Positions 1-8,600 of a stretch of DNA of 45,132 nt are shown here, one piece after another. A model generated the notes under the pieces. The model saw only the letters and a program-made list of their open reading frames with translations, searched no databases and was not told where the DNA came from. The position numbers and the translations under genes were made by a program. The stretch is from NCBI GenBank assembly GCA_913054455.1, contig CAJXIL010000013.1, positions 1 to 45,132 on the forward strand. The letters run 5' to 3'. This DNA is from an uncultured Roseobacter sp. Its GTDB lineage: Bacteria > Pseudomonadota > Alphaproteobacteria > Rhodobacterales > Rhodobacteraceae. Every line of letters begins with the position of its first letter. Position 1 is the stretch's first letter.

Positions 1-429
1 GCATGGCGCGATATGGCCCCCCATGGTGCTACTGAGGCGGCTTTTAGAGCAACCACGCCCAATGGGGAAGGGGGTATCTCATGTCACTGCCACGTCGACT
101 TGGCCCTGAGCATTCTGTTTTATTGGCGCTGCTGTCTTGGGCGTGCGCGGCTTGAGGTGCATCAATTTTGGGCGGTTCGGGGTTTGTTAAGGCGGGCGAC
201 AAGTAAAGACTTGAGTCCTGGTCCCGTTTTGCCAAAAAAAAGGCCGAGCACTAAGCTCGGCCGAAGTCCAACAGGGAGGTATGAAGTGAGGCGTTAGCCC
301 CCGTCTTCATAGCTTCCATTTAGGGTTACTCTGCTGACCCTTCAAGATCTTTCATGCAGGTATAGTGGCATTGCTGCTATGCGATTTTTGCATGGCTTGA
401 GACCTTCTCTATGCGCCTTTCGGCTGCGG
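1..429. other. Non-coding stretch with no recognised gene
   Basis: No reading frame here resembles a known family. The longest frames run through a terminator hairpin at 242-262 and look like chance. One short frame at 81-155 (24 codons, beginning MSLPRRLGPE) follows a purine-rich GGGGAAGGGGG, but it is too short to identify. Positions 263-429 would be the 3' untranslated region of the LysR gene, which reads toward this end. They contain no open frame longer than about 20 codons. Confidence 0.5.
234..262 (-). terminator. Rho-independent terminator, minus strand
   Basis: A perfect 8-bp stem (GGCCGAGC / GCTCGGCC) with a 5-nt loop lies at 242-262. On the minus strand it is followed directly by a run of eight T (A at 234-241 on the plus strand). 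This suits the end of the leftward LysR transcript, leaving about 170 nt of 3' untranslated RNA, or the end of a small RNA lying in that space. Confidence 0.8.
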
Positions 430-1341
430 TCATAATTTGCCAAGTTCTTTCATGTGTTTGCGATGGGCCATAATCTCATTCTGGACAAAATCCCGGAAGG
501 CAGAAACCCGTTGCGAGTGCCGCAATTCTTCGGGGTAGGCCAGGTAGACCGGCACCGCACTGTTTTCTTCATTGGGCAACACTTCGATCAGATCTGGGAA
601 ATCTTCGGTGACATAATCCGGAAGAATCCCGATGCCGAGATCATGCAAAACGCCCTGTAGGACGCCAAAGTAGTTGTTTACGGTGAGCAGTGAGCCAGGA
701 TTGTGCGTGAGCAGTCGTTGCACCAAGACTGAAGCCGACCCCACCTGAGCAGAGCGCTGGTTCTGGCAGATCAGGCGATGATACTTAATATCCTCGGCCG
801 CTTCCGGCATGCCGTTGTGGTCCAGGTACTTGCGCGAGGCGTAGAGCTTCATCTGAACGGTCATCAGGCGTTTGCGGATCAGATCCGCCTGACTCGGTTC
901 TTTCATGCGAATGGCGACATCAGCCTCCCGCATGGGCAGGTCAAGCACACGTTCTTCGAGCATGAGGTCGATCTTTAGGTTCGGGTATTGCTCAAACAGT
1001 TTGGTCAGGCGCGGTGCCAGCCAAAGCGTGCCAAAGCCGAAGGTGGTGGTGACACGTAGTTCGCCAAAGACTTCTTCTTCGCTATCGCGAATGCGCGCAG
1101 ATGCCGCCTCGAGTCGGGCGGACATGGATTTTGTGGCATCAAACAGCAACTCACCCTGTTCTGTGAGAATCAGCCCCCGCGCATGGCGGTGAAACAGCGT
1201 CGCATTGAGGCTCTCTTCGAGCGCACGTACCTGACGGCTCACCGCAGACTGGGACAGGTTAAGCTTATCCCCGGCATGGGTCAGGCTGCCAGCGTCGGCT
1301 ACCGCATGAAATATTCTGAGCTTATCCCAATCCATATCCAT
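430..1341 (-). CDS. LysR-family transcriptional regulator
   Basis: A 303-residue protein of normal LysR length. Residues about 4-62 form the winged helix-turn-helix, with the typical run AGDKLNLSQSAVSRQVRALE. Residues about 90-295 form the periplasmic-binding-like effector domain. The first ATG (1341) has almost no room after the upstream GAAAGAG, so the third-codon ATG (1335) may be the real start. The gene diverges from the ferredoxin oxidoreductase gene at 1503, and a T-N11-A dyad lies between them at 1437-1455. By the usual LysR arrangement it probably controls that neighbour and itself. The effector is unknown; an aromatic or branched 2-oxoacid, or its amino acid, is a guess from the neighbour. 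Confidence 0.92.
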   Translation of the reverse strand: MDMDWDKLRIFHAVADAGSLTHAGDKLNLSQSAVSRQVRALEESLNATLFHRHARGLILTEQGELLFDATKSMSARLEAASARIRDSEEEVFGELRVTTTFGFGTLWLAPRLTKLFEQYPNLKIDLMLEERVLDLPMREADVAIRMKEPSQADLIRKRLMTVQMKLYASRKYLDHNGMPEAAEDIKYHRLICQNQRSAQVGSASVLVQRLLTHNPGSLLTVNNYFGVLQGVLHDLGIGILPDYVTEDFPDLIEVLPNEENSAVPVYLAYPEELRHSQRVSAFRDFVQNEIMAHRKHMKELGKL

Positions 1342-1436
1342 CTCTTTCGATCTGTCTGTAGCAGACTATATGAAATCATAGGTTTTTATCAATTTTCCAT
1401 GTCTGTGCGAGAGAAAAATGAAATAACCGCCTATAC

Positions 1437-1455
1437 AGGTCAGTAATTGTGACCT
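1437..1455. promoter_or_regulatory. Candidate LysR operator dyad
   Basis: AGGTCAGTAATTGTGACCT is a perfect 6-bp inverted repeat around a 7-bp centre. It holds the T-N11-A core (T1440, A1452) known for LysR-type binding sites. It sits in the divergent space, about 48 bp before the oxidoreductase ATG and about 95 bp from the regulator start. The assignment to this regulator is inferred from position and symmetry. Confidence 0.6.
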
Positions 1456-1502
1456 ATTGTGGAGGCAAGTACTGCAAGCTAATTTTTGGTTGGGAGGCCC
1501 GA

Positions 1503-4500
1503 ATGAGCACGCAAAAGATCTCACTCAACGACAAATATGACCTAAGCAAATCGCCCATTATGCTCAATGGGACCCAGGCGCTGGTGCGTCTGATGATGAT
1601 GCAGAAGGCGCGCGATGTTGCGTCGGGGCTCAATACTGCGGGTCTGGTGACCGGCTATCGGGGCTCACCTCTTGGCGCTGTAGATATGCAGATGGAGCGG
1701 GCGCAAAAACAGCTCACCGAATCTGATGTGACCTTCCAATATGGGCTCAACGAAGATCTGGCCGTGACCGCACTTTGGGGTGCTCAGCAGGCGGAGATCC
1801 GTGGCGAGGGCAAATACGACGGTGTCTTTGGCCTGTGGTATGGCAAGGGGCCCGGCGTTGATCGCTCTGGCGATGCCTTCCGTCATGCAAATATGGCGGG
1901 CACCTCGAAAAACGGCGGTGTGCTGGTGGCCATGGGCGACGATCACACCGGTGAAAGCTCCACCGTGTTGCACCAATCGGAATGGTCGCTGCTGGATTGC
2001 TACCTCCCTATTGTTAGCCCCGCAGGCGTTCAGGAGATCTTGGATTACGGTGTTTACGGCTATGAGCTCAGCCGATTCTCCGGACTCTGGGTTGGCCTCA
2101 AGACCATGAAAGACACCATTGAGGTGACATCCGTGGTGGATGGGGATCCTGACCGTATGCAGATCGTGCGGCCTGAGTTCGACATGCCGGAAGGCGGGCT
2201 GAATATCCGGGTGCAGGATGACCGGTTCCAGCAGGAAGACCGCATCATCGACTACAAGCGCTTTGCCGCCGAAGCCTTTAGCCATGCCAACAAGATGGAC
2301 AAGCGCGTCTGGGGCAAACCCGGTGCCAAGATCGGCTTTGTTGCCGCTGGTAAAAACTGGCTGGATCTTGTGCATGCAATGTCGCTGCTCAACATTGATG
2401 AAGCCATGGCAGAGCGCCTGGGGATCACCACCTATAAGGTTGGGCAGACTTGGCCGATGGACATGAAGGGCTTTAATGCCTGGGCCGAAGGTCTTGATCT
2501 AATTGTTGTTGTTGAAGAAAAGCGCAAACTGATTGAGGTGCAGATCAAAGAGGCGATCTTTGACGACCGTCGCGGGCGCCGGGTTTACGGCTGGTATAAG
2601 GGGGGCGTAGGTGCCGCCAATCGCGAAGAGCTGTTTCCGACCAAATACGCGCTTGATCCCATCATGATCGCTGAAAAACTTGGCGGTATCCTAATCGAGG
2701 AGGGCCGCGATACCGAAGCGGTGAAGGCAGGGCTCGCCGCGTTGGATGACGCCAAGCGTTCAGATAACGCCGAAGAGATTGCAGCGCGTCTGCCCTATTT
2801 CTGTTCCGGCTGTCCTCATAATTCCTCGACCAAGCTGCCTGAAGGCAGCCGTGCCTATGCCGGTATTGGCTGTCACTTCATGGTGCAGTGGATGGACCGC
2901 GAAACCTCTGGCTTTACCCATATGGGGGCGGAGGGCGCAAACTGGATTGGTGAAGCGCCGTTTTCCAAGCGCAGCCATGTGTTTCAGAACCTTGGCGATG
3001 GCACCTATAACCACTCCGGCGTCCAGGCCATTCGTGCTGCCCTCGCTGAGGGCACCAATATCACTTACAAAATCCTGTATAATGATGCTGTTGCCATGAC
3101 CGGTGGTCAGCAGGCCGAAGGCGGTCTCACGGCCCATCAGATCGCACATGAGCTGAAAGCCATGGGAATGAAGACCATCGCGGTGGTCTACGATGACAAG
3201 GAAGATGTGGACGCCAAGCTGTTCCCAGCGGGCATGCGGATGCATGAACGCGCCGAATTGATGGTGGTGCAAAAAGAATTTGAGCAGGTCGAAGGTGTTT
3301 CTGGCATCATCTACATTCAGACCTGTGCCGCTGAAAAGCGTCGTCGCCGTAAGCGGGGGCTATTCCCTGATCCTGATCAGCGGCTCTTTATCAACTCGGA
3401 TGTCTGCGAAGGCTGTGGCGATTGCGGTATTCAGTCCAACTGCGTGTCCATTGTGCCCAAAGAGACTGAGCTGGGCCGAAAACGGGCGATTGACCAAAGC
3501 TCCTGTAACAAGGATTTCTCTTGCGTCAACGGGTTTTGCCCGTCGTTCCTGACAGTAGAAGGGGCCAAGATCCGCAAGGAAGCCACTGCGGAATTGAACC
3601 TCCCGGACTTGCCAGAGCCCAAACTGCCTGAGATCTCAGGCACCCATAATGTGGTGATCACCGGGGTCGGTGGCACCGGCGTGGTGACCATCGGCGCGGT
3701 GCTTGCTCAGGCGGCACAGATTGATGGTTTAGGCGCGGGCATGATGGAAATGGCAGGACTCGCCCAGAAGGGGGGCGCGGTGCATATCCATTGTCGTCTG
3801 GCAAAACGTCCCGAAGACATCAGCGCCATTCGGGTGGCCACTGGTGAAGCCCATGCGCTGATTGGTGGGGATCTGGTGGTGAGCGCCGGGGCAAAGACCA
3901 TCGGCCTGATGAAAACCGGCCAGACCGGCGGTGTGGTCAACAGCCATGAAATCATCACCGGTGATTTCACCCGTGACACCAACTTCCAGCTGCCAACTGA
4001 CCGCTTGCAGGTCGCACTTCAGGCGCGTCTGCGGGACGATCTATCGCTGTTTGATGCCTCTGAACTTGCTCGTGCCACTATGGGAGATTCAATCTTTTCC
4101 AACATGATGGTCTTTGGTGCGGCCTGGCAGCAGGGGCTGATCCCGGTGAGCCATGGGGCGATCACCCAGGCCATCACCCTGAACGGCGCGGCGGTTGAGC
4201 GCAACCTGCGTGCCTTTGAGATTGGTCGTTGGGCGATTGTTGAACCCGCCGAGGCTGCCAAGATCGCCAAGCCTGCCAATGTGGTACAGCTTCCCAAATC
4301 CCTGGACGAGATCATTGCCTTCCGCAGCGATCAGCTGGTGTCCTATCAGGGGGCGGGTCTGTCCAAGCGCTACGCCAAACTTCTCGATGGGATTGCCGAC
4401 AAGCAGCTCAAGGAAGCCGTTGCAAAGGGCTACCATAAGCTCTTGGCCTATAAGGATGAATATGAGGTCGCCCGTTTGCTGCTTTCGAGCCACGAAAAGC

Positions 4501-4925
4501 TGGCAGCAGAGTTTGAGGGGGATCTAAAGGTCTCTTACAATCTGGCGCCGCCGATCTTTGGCGGCAAGATGGTCAATGGCCGCCCGCAAAAACGCAAATT
4601 TGGCCCCGGCATGACCCGTTGGCTGCGCCTCTTGGCCAAGATGAAGGCTCTGCGCAATACGCCGCTGGACGTCTTTGGCTACACGGCTGAGCGCAAAATG
4701 GAGCGCGCCTTGATCAAGCAATATGAGCAAGACATGAAGGAATGGCTACCCAAGGTAAATGCTGACAGGCTGGAACCCCTGATTGCTCTGGCGGAACTGC
4801 CGCTGCAGATCCGGGGGTTTGGTCCGGTTAAGCTGGAAAGCGAAGCCAAAGCCGCCAAGCGCCGCGAGGAGCTGCTGATCGCTCTGCGTCAAGCGGGCGC
4901 GCCACTCAAGGACGCGGCGGAGTAA
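1503..4925 (+). CDS. Indolepyruvate / 2-oxoacid ferredoxin oxidoreductase, fused IorA-IorB type
   Basis: A protein of 1140 residues fusing all parts of a thiamine-pyrophosphate 2-oxoacid:ferredoxin oxidoreductase. It probably decarboxylates aryl or branched 2-oxoacids from amino acid breakdown to acyl-CoA, reducing ferredoxin. The N-terminal pyruvate-ferredoxin-type domain occupies about residues 15-400. CSGCPHNSS near 434 opens the thiamine-binding domain. A cysteine-rich iron-sulfur segment (CEGCGDCGIQSNC, then CNKDFSCVNGFC) lies near 636-680. The gamma domain begins with GVGGTGVVTIG near 721. ATG 1503, preceded by GGGAGG, is preferred over an upstream in-frame GTG at 1449, which falls inside the operator dyad. 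A hairpin follows the stop, so the gene is probably transcribed alone under the divergent LysR regulator. The exact substrate cannot be read from sequence. Confidence 0.93.
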   Translation: MSTQKISLNDKYDLSKSPIMLNGTQALVRLMMMQKARDVASGLNTAGLVTGYRGSPLGAVDMQMERAQKQLTESDVTFQYGLNEDLAVTALWGAQQAEIRGEGKYDGVFGLWYGKGPGVDRSGDAFRHANMAGTSKNGGVLVAMGDDHTGESSTVLHQSEWSLLDCYLPIVSPAGVQEILDYGVYGYELSRFSGLWVGLKTMKDTIEVTSVVDGDPDRMQIVRPEFDMPEGGLNIRVQDDRFQQEDRIIDYKRFAAEAFSHANKMDKRVWGKPGAKIGFVAAGKNWLDLVHAMSLLNIDEAMAERLGITTYKVGQTWPMDMKGFNAWAEGLDLIVVVEEKRKLIEVQIKEAIFDDRRGRRVYGWYKGGVGAANREELFPTKYALDPIMIAEKLGGILIEEGRDTEAVKAGLAALDDAKRSDNAEEIAARLPYFCSGCPHNSSTKLPEGSRAYAGIGCHFMVQWMDRETSGFTHMGAEGANWIGEAPFSKRSHVFQNLGDGTYNHSGVQAIRAALAEGTNITYKILYNDAVAMTGGQQAEGGLTAHQIAHELKAMGMKTIAVVYDDKEDVDAKLFPAGMRMHERAELMVVQKEFEQVEGVSGIIYIQTCAAEKRRRRKRGLFPDPDQRLFINSDVCEGCGDCGIQSNCVSIVPKETELGRKRAIDQSSCNKDFSCVNGFCPSFLTVEGAKIRKEATAELNLPDLPEPKLPEISGTHNVVITGVGGTGVVTIGAVLAQAAQIDGLGAGMMEMAGLAQKGGAVHIHCRLAKRPEDISAIRVATGEAHALIGGDLVVSAGAKTIGLMKTGQTGGVVNSHEIITGDFTRDTNFQLPTDRLQVALQARLRDDLSLFDASELARATMGDSIFSNMMVFGAAWQQGLIPVSHGAITQAITLNGAAVERNLRAFEIGRWAIVEPAEAAKIAKPANVVQLPKSLDEIIAFRSDQLVSYQGAGLSKRYAKLLDGIADKQLKEAVAKGYHKLLAYKDEYEVARLLLSSHEKLAAEFEGDLKVSYNLAPPIFGGKMVNGRPQKRKFGPGMTRWLRLLAKMKALRNTPLDVFGYTAERKMERALIKQYEQDMKEWLPKVNADRLEPLIALAELPLQIRGFGPVKLESEAKAAKRREELLIALRQAGAPLKDAAE

Positions 4926-4955
4926 CCCTGAAGCGCCAATACGTGTGACGAAAAC

Positions 4956-4986
4956 GGGGGAGGTGACTAAATCGGTTGCCTCCCCC
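4956..4986 (+). terminator. Terminator-like hairpin after the oxidoreductase gene
   Basis: GGGGGAGG (4956-4963) pairs with CCTCCCCC (4979-4986), and the stem can extend inward by GAC/GTT. Only a loose T-rich tail (TATGTTATTT) follows, so it is a moderate terminator candidate. It starts 30 bp after the stop codon. Confidence 0.55.
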
Positions 4987-5094
4987 TATGTTATTTGGCC
5001 CCAGTGACGCTGGTGCGGCCTATTGTCATGTCGCTGTTATGAAATTGTCTTATAAGCGACCCAGACTTTGTTGCCAAATTTCGGGAGCTCCCTC

Positions 5095-5973
5095 TTGTCC
5101 TCAGCCCGTCATATCGCTCGTGATATCTCCTACGCCCATTCCGCCGGATCTGTCCCTGGCCGCACCATGATCCGGCTGCTGGAAAACACCACTGGTCGGC
5201 TCCGATTGATCAAACGTGCGGATGGCTATGAACAAGAGGTGGCCAATGGGCGCAATTTCTGGAGTGTCATGGCCGATCGCTATGGTTTGACCCTAGATGT
5301 GACGGGGGGCAGCCTGGGCAATATTCCCAAAGATAAGCCGGTGATTCTGATCGCCAATCACCCCTACGGCATTCTGGATGGGTTGATGATGGGGCATATC
5401 CTGGCTGAAACGCGCGGGGATTTCCGAATTCTGGCGCATCAGATCTTTCGCAAGGCCGAAGACCTGAACAGGGTGATCCTGCCGGTAGATTTTGCCGAAA
5501 CCAAAGAGGCCCTAAAGACTAACCTGCAAACGCGCAAGGCAGCCCTGGACTATCTGGGGCAGGGCGGTGCTATTGGCATCTTTCCCGGCGGCACTGTCTC
5601 TACCGCTGCCAAACCCTTTTCCCACCCGATGGACCCTGGTTGGCGCGGCTTTACCGCCCGGATGATTGCCAAATCAGACGCGGTGGTGGTGCCAGTGTTC
5701 TTTGAAGGCCATACCTCGCGCCTGTTCCAGATTGCCAGTCATTTGCACGGCACTCTGCGCATGGGTTTGTTGATCAAAGAGTTCAATAAACGGGTGGATA
5801 CCCCGGTCAAAGTGGTGATTGGCGCGCCGATTACCCGCGATATCCTGACACCTCTTGCCAAAGACACAAAAGGAATGATGGATTTCCTGCGCAAAGCCAC
5901 GTATGAGCTGTCTCCGAAGCCGCTCAAATCCTATGATTACGGGTTTGAGTTTGAGGAGAAACATCGCGCCTGA
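5095..5973 (+). CDS. Lysophospholipid acyltransferase family protein
   Basis: A protein of about 292 residues of the PlsC/LPLAT fold, expected to transfer an acyl chain to a lysolipid or related acceptor at the inner membrane. NHPYGILDG (residues 88-96) carries the catalytic His and Asp, spaced as H-X5-D rather than the usual H-X4-[10 protein letters not shown] near 160 is the second conserved block, and PVFFEGH a later one. Start: TTG 5095 has GGGAG eight bases upstream. A further in-frame TTG (5068) and ATG (5167) exist, but starting at the ATG would remove 24 residues of N-terminus. murI follows after 23 bp, so the two may be co-transcribed. The acceptor is unknown; an ornithine-lipid or phospholipid role is possible. 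Confidence 0.82.
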   Translation: MSSARHIARDISYAHSAGSVPGRTMIRLLENTTGRLRLIKRADGYEQEVANGRNFWSVMADRYGLTLDVTGGSLGNIPKDKPVILIANHPYGILDGLMMGHILAETRGDFRILAHQIFRKAEDLNRVILPVDFAETKEALKTNLQTRKAALDYLGQGGAIGIFPGGTVSTAAKPFSHPMDPGWRGFTARMIAKSDAVVVPVFFEGHTSRLFQIASHLHGTLRMGLLIKEFNKRVDTPVKVVIGAPITRDILTPLAKDTKGMMDFLRKATYELSPKPLKSYDYGFEFEEKHRA

Positions 5974-5996
5974 CCATCAGGCCTGAAAGAGAGATC

Positions 5997-6806
5997 ATGG
6001 CTGTAGGTATCTTTGATTCCGGTCTGGGCGGGCTCACCGTCTTGAAAGCCGCCCAGTCCCGTCTGCCGGATGTGGAGTTTCTGTATTACGCGGATAGTGC
6101 CCGTGCACCCTACGGCGTGCGCGACGCAGAAGATATCTATAACCTGACCAAGGCCGCTGTGGCCGACATGTGGGACAAGGGCTGCGATCTGGTCATTCTG
6201 GCCTGTAATACCGCCTCTGCTGCTGCGTTGCGTCGGATGCAAGAAGAAGGACTGCCCACGGGTAAACGTGTTCTTGGCGTCTTTGTTCCGCTGATCGAGG
6301 CCTTGACCGAACGCCAATGGGGCGACAACAGCCCACCGCGGGAGGTCGCCGTAAAACATGTGGCGCTGTTTGCCACCCCCGCCACCGTGTCCAGCCGCGC
6401 TTTTCAGCGGGAGCTGGCCTTTCGCGCCATTGGTGTCGATGTAGAGGCCCAAGCCTGTGGTGGCATTGTAGATGCCATTGAAGACGGCGACATGATCCTG
6501 GCCGAGGCCCTGGTGCGCAGCCATGTGGATGCGCTGCAGCGGAAGATGCCGGAACCCCAGGCGGCGATTCTGGGCTGTACGCATTATCCCTTGATGGAAA
6601 AAGAGTTCCAGGCGGCGCTGGGGGCAGGGGTCAAAGTCTTTAGCCAAGGCAACCTGGTGGCGGACAGCCTTGCCGATTATCTGGAACGTCACCCGGATAT
6701 GATCGGGGCTGGCGACGGCGGTTATTTCACCACAGGTGATCCGGCCCGCGTCAGCGACCGGGCGACGCAGTTTCTCCGACGAGAAATACGTTTTCAGGCG
6801 GCCTGA
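5997..6806 (+). CDS. murI: Glutamate racemase
   Basis: Converts L-glutamate to D-glutamate for peptidoglycan. The protein has 269 residues, normal for the family. GIFDSGLGG at residues 4-12 holds the conserved Asp7-Ser8. The two catalytic cysteines are seen in ACNTASA (Cys70) and LGCTHYP (about Cys194), so the enzyme should be a cofactor-independent two-base racemase. An AAGAGAG ribosome site precedes the ATG. The gene lies 23 bp after the acyltransferase and is separated from argC by 126 bp with two hairpins. Confidence 0.96.
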   Translation: MAVGIFDSGLGGLTVLKAAQSRLPDVEFLYYADSARAPYGVRDAEDIYNLTKAAVADMWDKGCDLVILACNTASAAALRRMQEEGLPTGKRVLGVFVPLIEALTERQWGDNSPPREVAVKHVALFATPATVSSRAFQRELAFRAIGVDVEAQACGGIVDAIEDGDMILAEALVRSHVDALQRKMPEPQAAILGCTHYPLMEKEFQAALGAGVKVFSQGNLVADSLADYLERHPDMIGAGDGGYFTTGDPARVSDRATQFLRREIRFQAA

Positions 6807-6812
6807 TTGCTG

Positions 6813-6845
6813 CCAGATCAGCGGGGATGGACCCCTATGATCTGG
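6813..6845 (+). terminator. Hairpin after murI, possible terminator
   Basis: CCAGATCA and TGATCTGG (8 bp, perfect) enclose GGGG/CCCC, giving a 12-bp stem with a 2x2 internal loop and a 5-nt cap. It starts 7 bp after the murI stop. The nearest T-run (6868-6872) is over 20 bp away, so it may be a transcript-end stabiliser rather than a classical intrinsic terminator. Confidence 0.4.
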
Positions 6846-6880
6846 AGCAAAGACGGGGCGCGGCTCTTTTTCTAGTTCTC

Positions 6881-6902
6881 GTTTCACGCTGCGGCATGAA
6901 AC
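6881..6902. promoter_or_regulatory. Dyad in the argC leader
   Basis: GTTTCA and TGAAAC flank GC/GC with single-base mismatches around a TGCG loop, 31 bp before the argC ATG. It could be an operator or a leader hairpin. No regulator is assigned. Confidence 0.3.
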
Positions 6903-6932
6903 CCAAATAACATTCAGAATGCGAGGTCTGAC

Positions 6933-7961
6933 ATGACCCATAAAGTGGCAATCCTTGGCGCCAGTGGCTACACTGGTGCAGAGCTGGTTCGGTTGATTGC
7001 GAACCATCCAAATATCCAAATCAAAGCCCTGGCGGCAGAGCGTAAGGCTGGTCTGAGCATGGCCCAGGTGTTTCCGCACCTGCGTCATATGTCGCTCCCA
7101 ACGCTTTGCAAAATCAGTGAAATTGACTTCTCTGATATTGATCTGTGTTTCTGCGCTCTGCCGCATAAAACCAGCCAAGAGGTCATTGCCGCTTTGCCCA
7201 AAACGCTAAAGGTTGTGGATCTGTCAGCAGATTTCCGGCTGCGGGATCCGGCAGAGTATCAGAAATGGTACGGCAACCCCCATGCCGCGCTGGAGCAGCA
7301 GGAAGAGGCTGTCTATGGTCTCAGCGAGTTTTACCGGGAAGAGATCAAATCTGCGCGTCTTGTTGCGGGCACTGGCTGTAATGCGGCGACGGGCCAATTT
7401 GCTCTGCGTCCCTTGATTACTTCTGGGCTGATTGATCTGGATGATATCATTCTGGATCTGAAATGTGCCGTGTCTGGCGCCGGCCGCGCACTCAAGGAGA
7501 ATCTGCTGCACGCCGAGCTGAGCGAGGGCTACAACGCCTATGCTGTAGGCGGCACCCATCGCCACCTTGGCGAATTTGATCAGGAGTTTTCCGCGCTGGC
7601 AGGGCGTCCGGTGAAGGTCCAGTTCACCCCGCATCTGGTGCCAACCAACCGGGGGATTTTGGCAACTGTCTATGTTAAGGGCGATGCTGCGGCCATTCAT
7701 CAGGCCCTTGAAACCGCCTATGCCGCTGAGCCCTTTGTCGAAGTCCTGCCCTTCGGGGAGGCCCCCAGCACCCATCACGTGCGCGGCTCCAACTTCTGTC
7801 ATGTCGGGGTTGCCGCTGATCGGATCGAAGGGCGGACAATCGTCTTTGCCGCCTTGGATAACCTGACAAAAGGTAGCAGCGGCCAGGCCTTGCAGAACGC
7901 AAACCTGATGCTAGGTGAAGATGAGACAGCGGGGCTGATGATGGCTCCTTTGTTCCCGTAA
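6933..7961 (+). CDS. argC: N-acetyl-gamma-glutamyl-phosphate reductase
   Basis: Third step of arginine synthesis: NADPH-dependent reduction of N-acetylglutamyl-5-phosphate to the semialdehyde. It has 342 residues, the usual length. The N-terminal nucleotide-binding loop [13 protein letters not shown] is at residues 9-21. The catalytic cysteine is Cys149 in [15 protein letters not shown] and HLVPTNRGI are later family blocks. GCGAGG seven bases before the ATG supports the start. ccmE begins only 21 bp after the stop, so argC and ccmE are probably co-transcribed although their pathways are unrelated. Confidence 0.95.
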   Translation: MTHKVAILGASGYTGAELVRLIANHPNIQIKALAAERKAGLSMAQVFPHLRHMSLPTLCKISEIDFSDIDLCFCALPHKTSQEVIAALPKTLKVVDLSADFRLRDPAEYQKWYGNPHAALEQQEEAVYGLSEFYREEIKSARLVAGTGCNAATGQFALRPLITSGLIDLDDIILDLKCAVSGAGRALKENLLHAELSEGYNAYAVGGTHRHLGEFDQEFSALAGRPVKVQFTPHLVPTNRGILATVYVKGDAAAIHQALETAYAAEPFVEVLPFGEAPSTHHVRGSNFCHVGVAADRIEGRTIVFAALDNLTKGSSGQALQNANLMLGEDETAGLMMAPLFP

Positions 7962-7982
7962 CATCTGCGAAAGGCCCCCAGG

Positions 7983-8426
7983 ATGAAGAACCTCAAGAAA
8001 CAGCGCCGGATCCAGGTTATTGCTCTTGCGGCGATTGCCCTGGTGGTGGCGACCGGGTTGATCGGCTACGCGATGCGGGATGGGATAAACTATTTCCGCT
8101 CGCCCAGTCAGGTGGCGGAAACTCCGCCACCGCCCAGCGAGGTGTTTCGTATTGGTGGCTTGGTCGAAGAAGGCAGCTTAGTGCGCGGCCAGGGCGAAGC
8201 CGTGCGGTTTTCCGTGACAGATGGGGGCGCAACGGTGCCGGTAACATTTACCGGGGTCTTGCCGGATTTGTTCGAAGAGAACCAGGGTATGGTTGGTACT
8301 GGAAAGTATATCAACGGTGTCTTTGAAGCCTCTGAAATACTTGCCAAACACGATGAAACCTACATGCCAAAAGAGGTTGTTGACGCCTTGAAAGCTCAGG
8401 GTGTTTATCAAGAACCAGAGACTTGA
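7983..8426 (+). CDS. ccmE: Cytochrome c maturation haem chaperone CcmE
   Basis: A 147-residue periplasmic haem chaperone that binds haem covalently and passes it to the CcmF/CcmH ligase. A positively charged start (MKNLKKQRR) leads into one membrane helix at about residues 10-30. The OB-fold follows. The haem-binding signature is LAKHDETYMP, with His123 as the covalent ligand and Tyr127 as the axial ligand. Length and motif are typical. It lies 21 bp after argC and is followed by a strong hairpin before ccmF, which may set a different CcmE to CcmF ratio. Confidence 0.96.
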   Translation: MKNLKKQRRIQVIALAAIALVVATGLIGYAMRDGINYFRSPSQVAETPPPPSEVFRIGGLVEEGSLVRGQGEAVRFSVTDGGATVPVTFTGVLPDLFEENQGMVGTGKYINGVFEASEILAKHDETYMPKEVVDALKAQGVYQEPET

Positions 8427-8459
8427 TGCTGGTGAGGGTCCGCTTTCTGATCATCCCAT

Positions 8460-8500
8460 AAAAATGCCCTCTCAGAGCCCCGCTCTTTGGGGGCATTTTT
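8460..8500. terminator. Hairpin terminator between ccmE and ccmF
   Basis: AAAAATGCCC (8460-8469) and GGGCATTTTT (8491-8500) form a 10-bp outer stem, with a 4-nt mismatch and then an AGAGC/GCTCT inner stem. It ends in five T on each strand, so it can act in either direction. It lies between two genes of one pathway read in the same direction. Confidence 0.65.
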
Positions 8501-8600
8501 ATGGGAGCTGCTGGTGGGGCAGGAAAAGTGAAGGCACTGCGGCGGCTGGACGCGGGTTTTCCCATTGGCCCGCTTCCCAGTAAAGACTATAGACAAAGAC

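Noticed and set aside
13-297. 94-codon plus-strand frame at the window start
   Set aside because: It runs through the minus-strand terminator and has arginine-rich random composition.
5937-7178. 413-codon minus-strand frame opposite murI
   Set aside because: It is antisense to murI, which has clear catalytic motifs; the frame has no family likeness and reflects codon bias.
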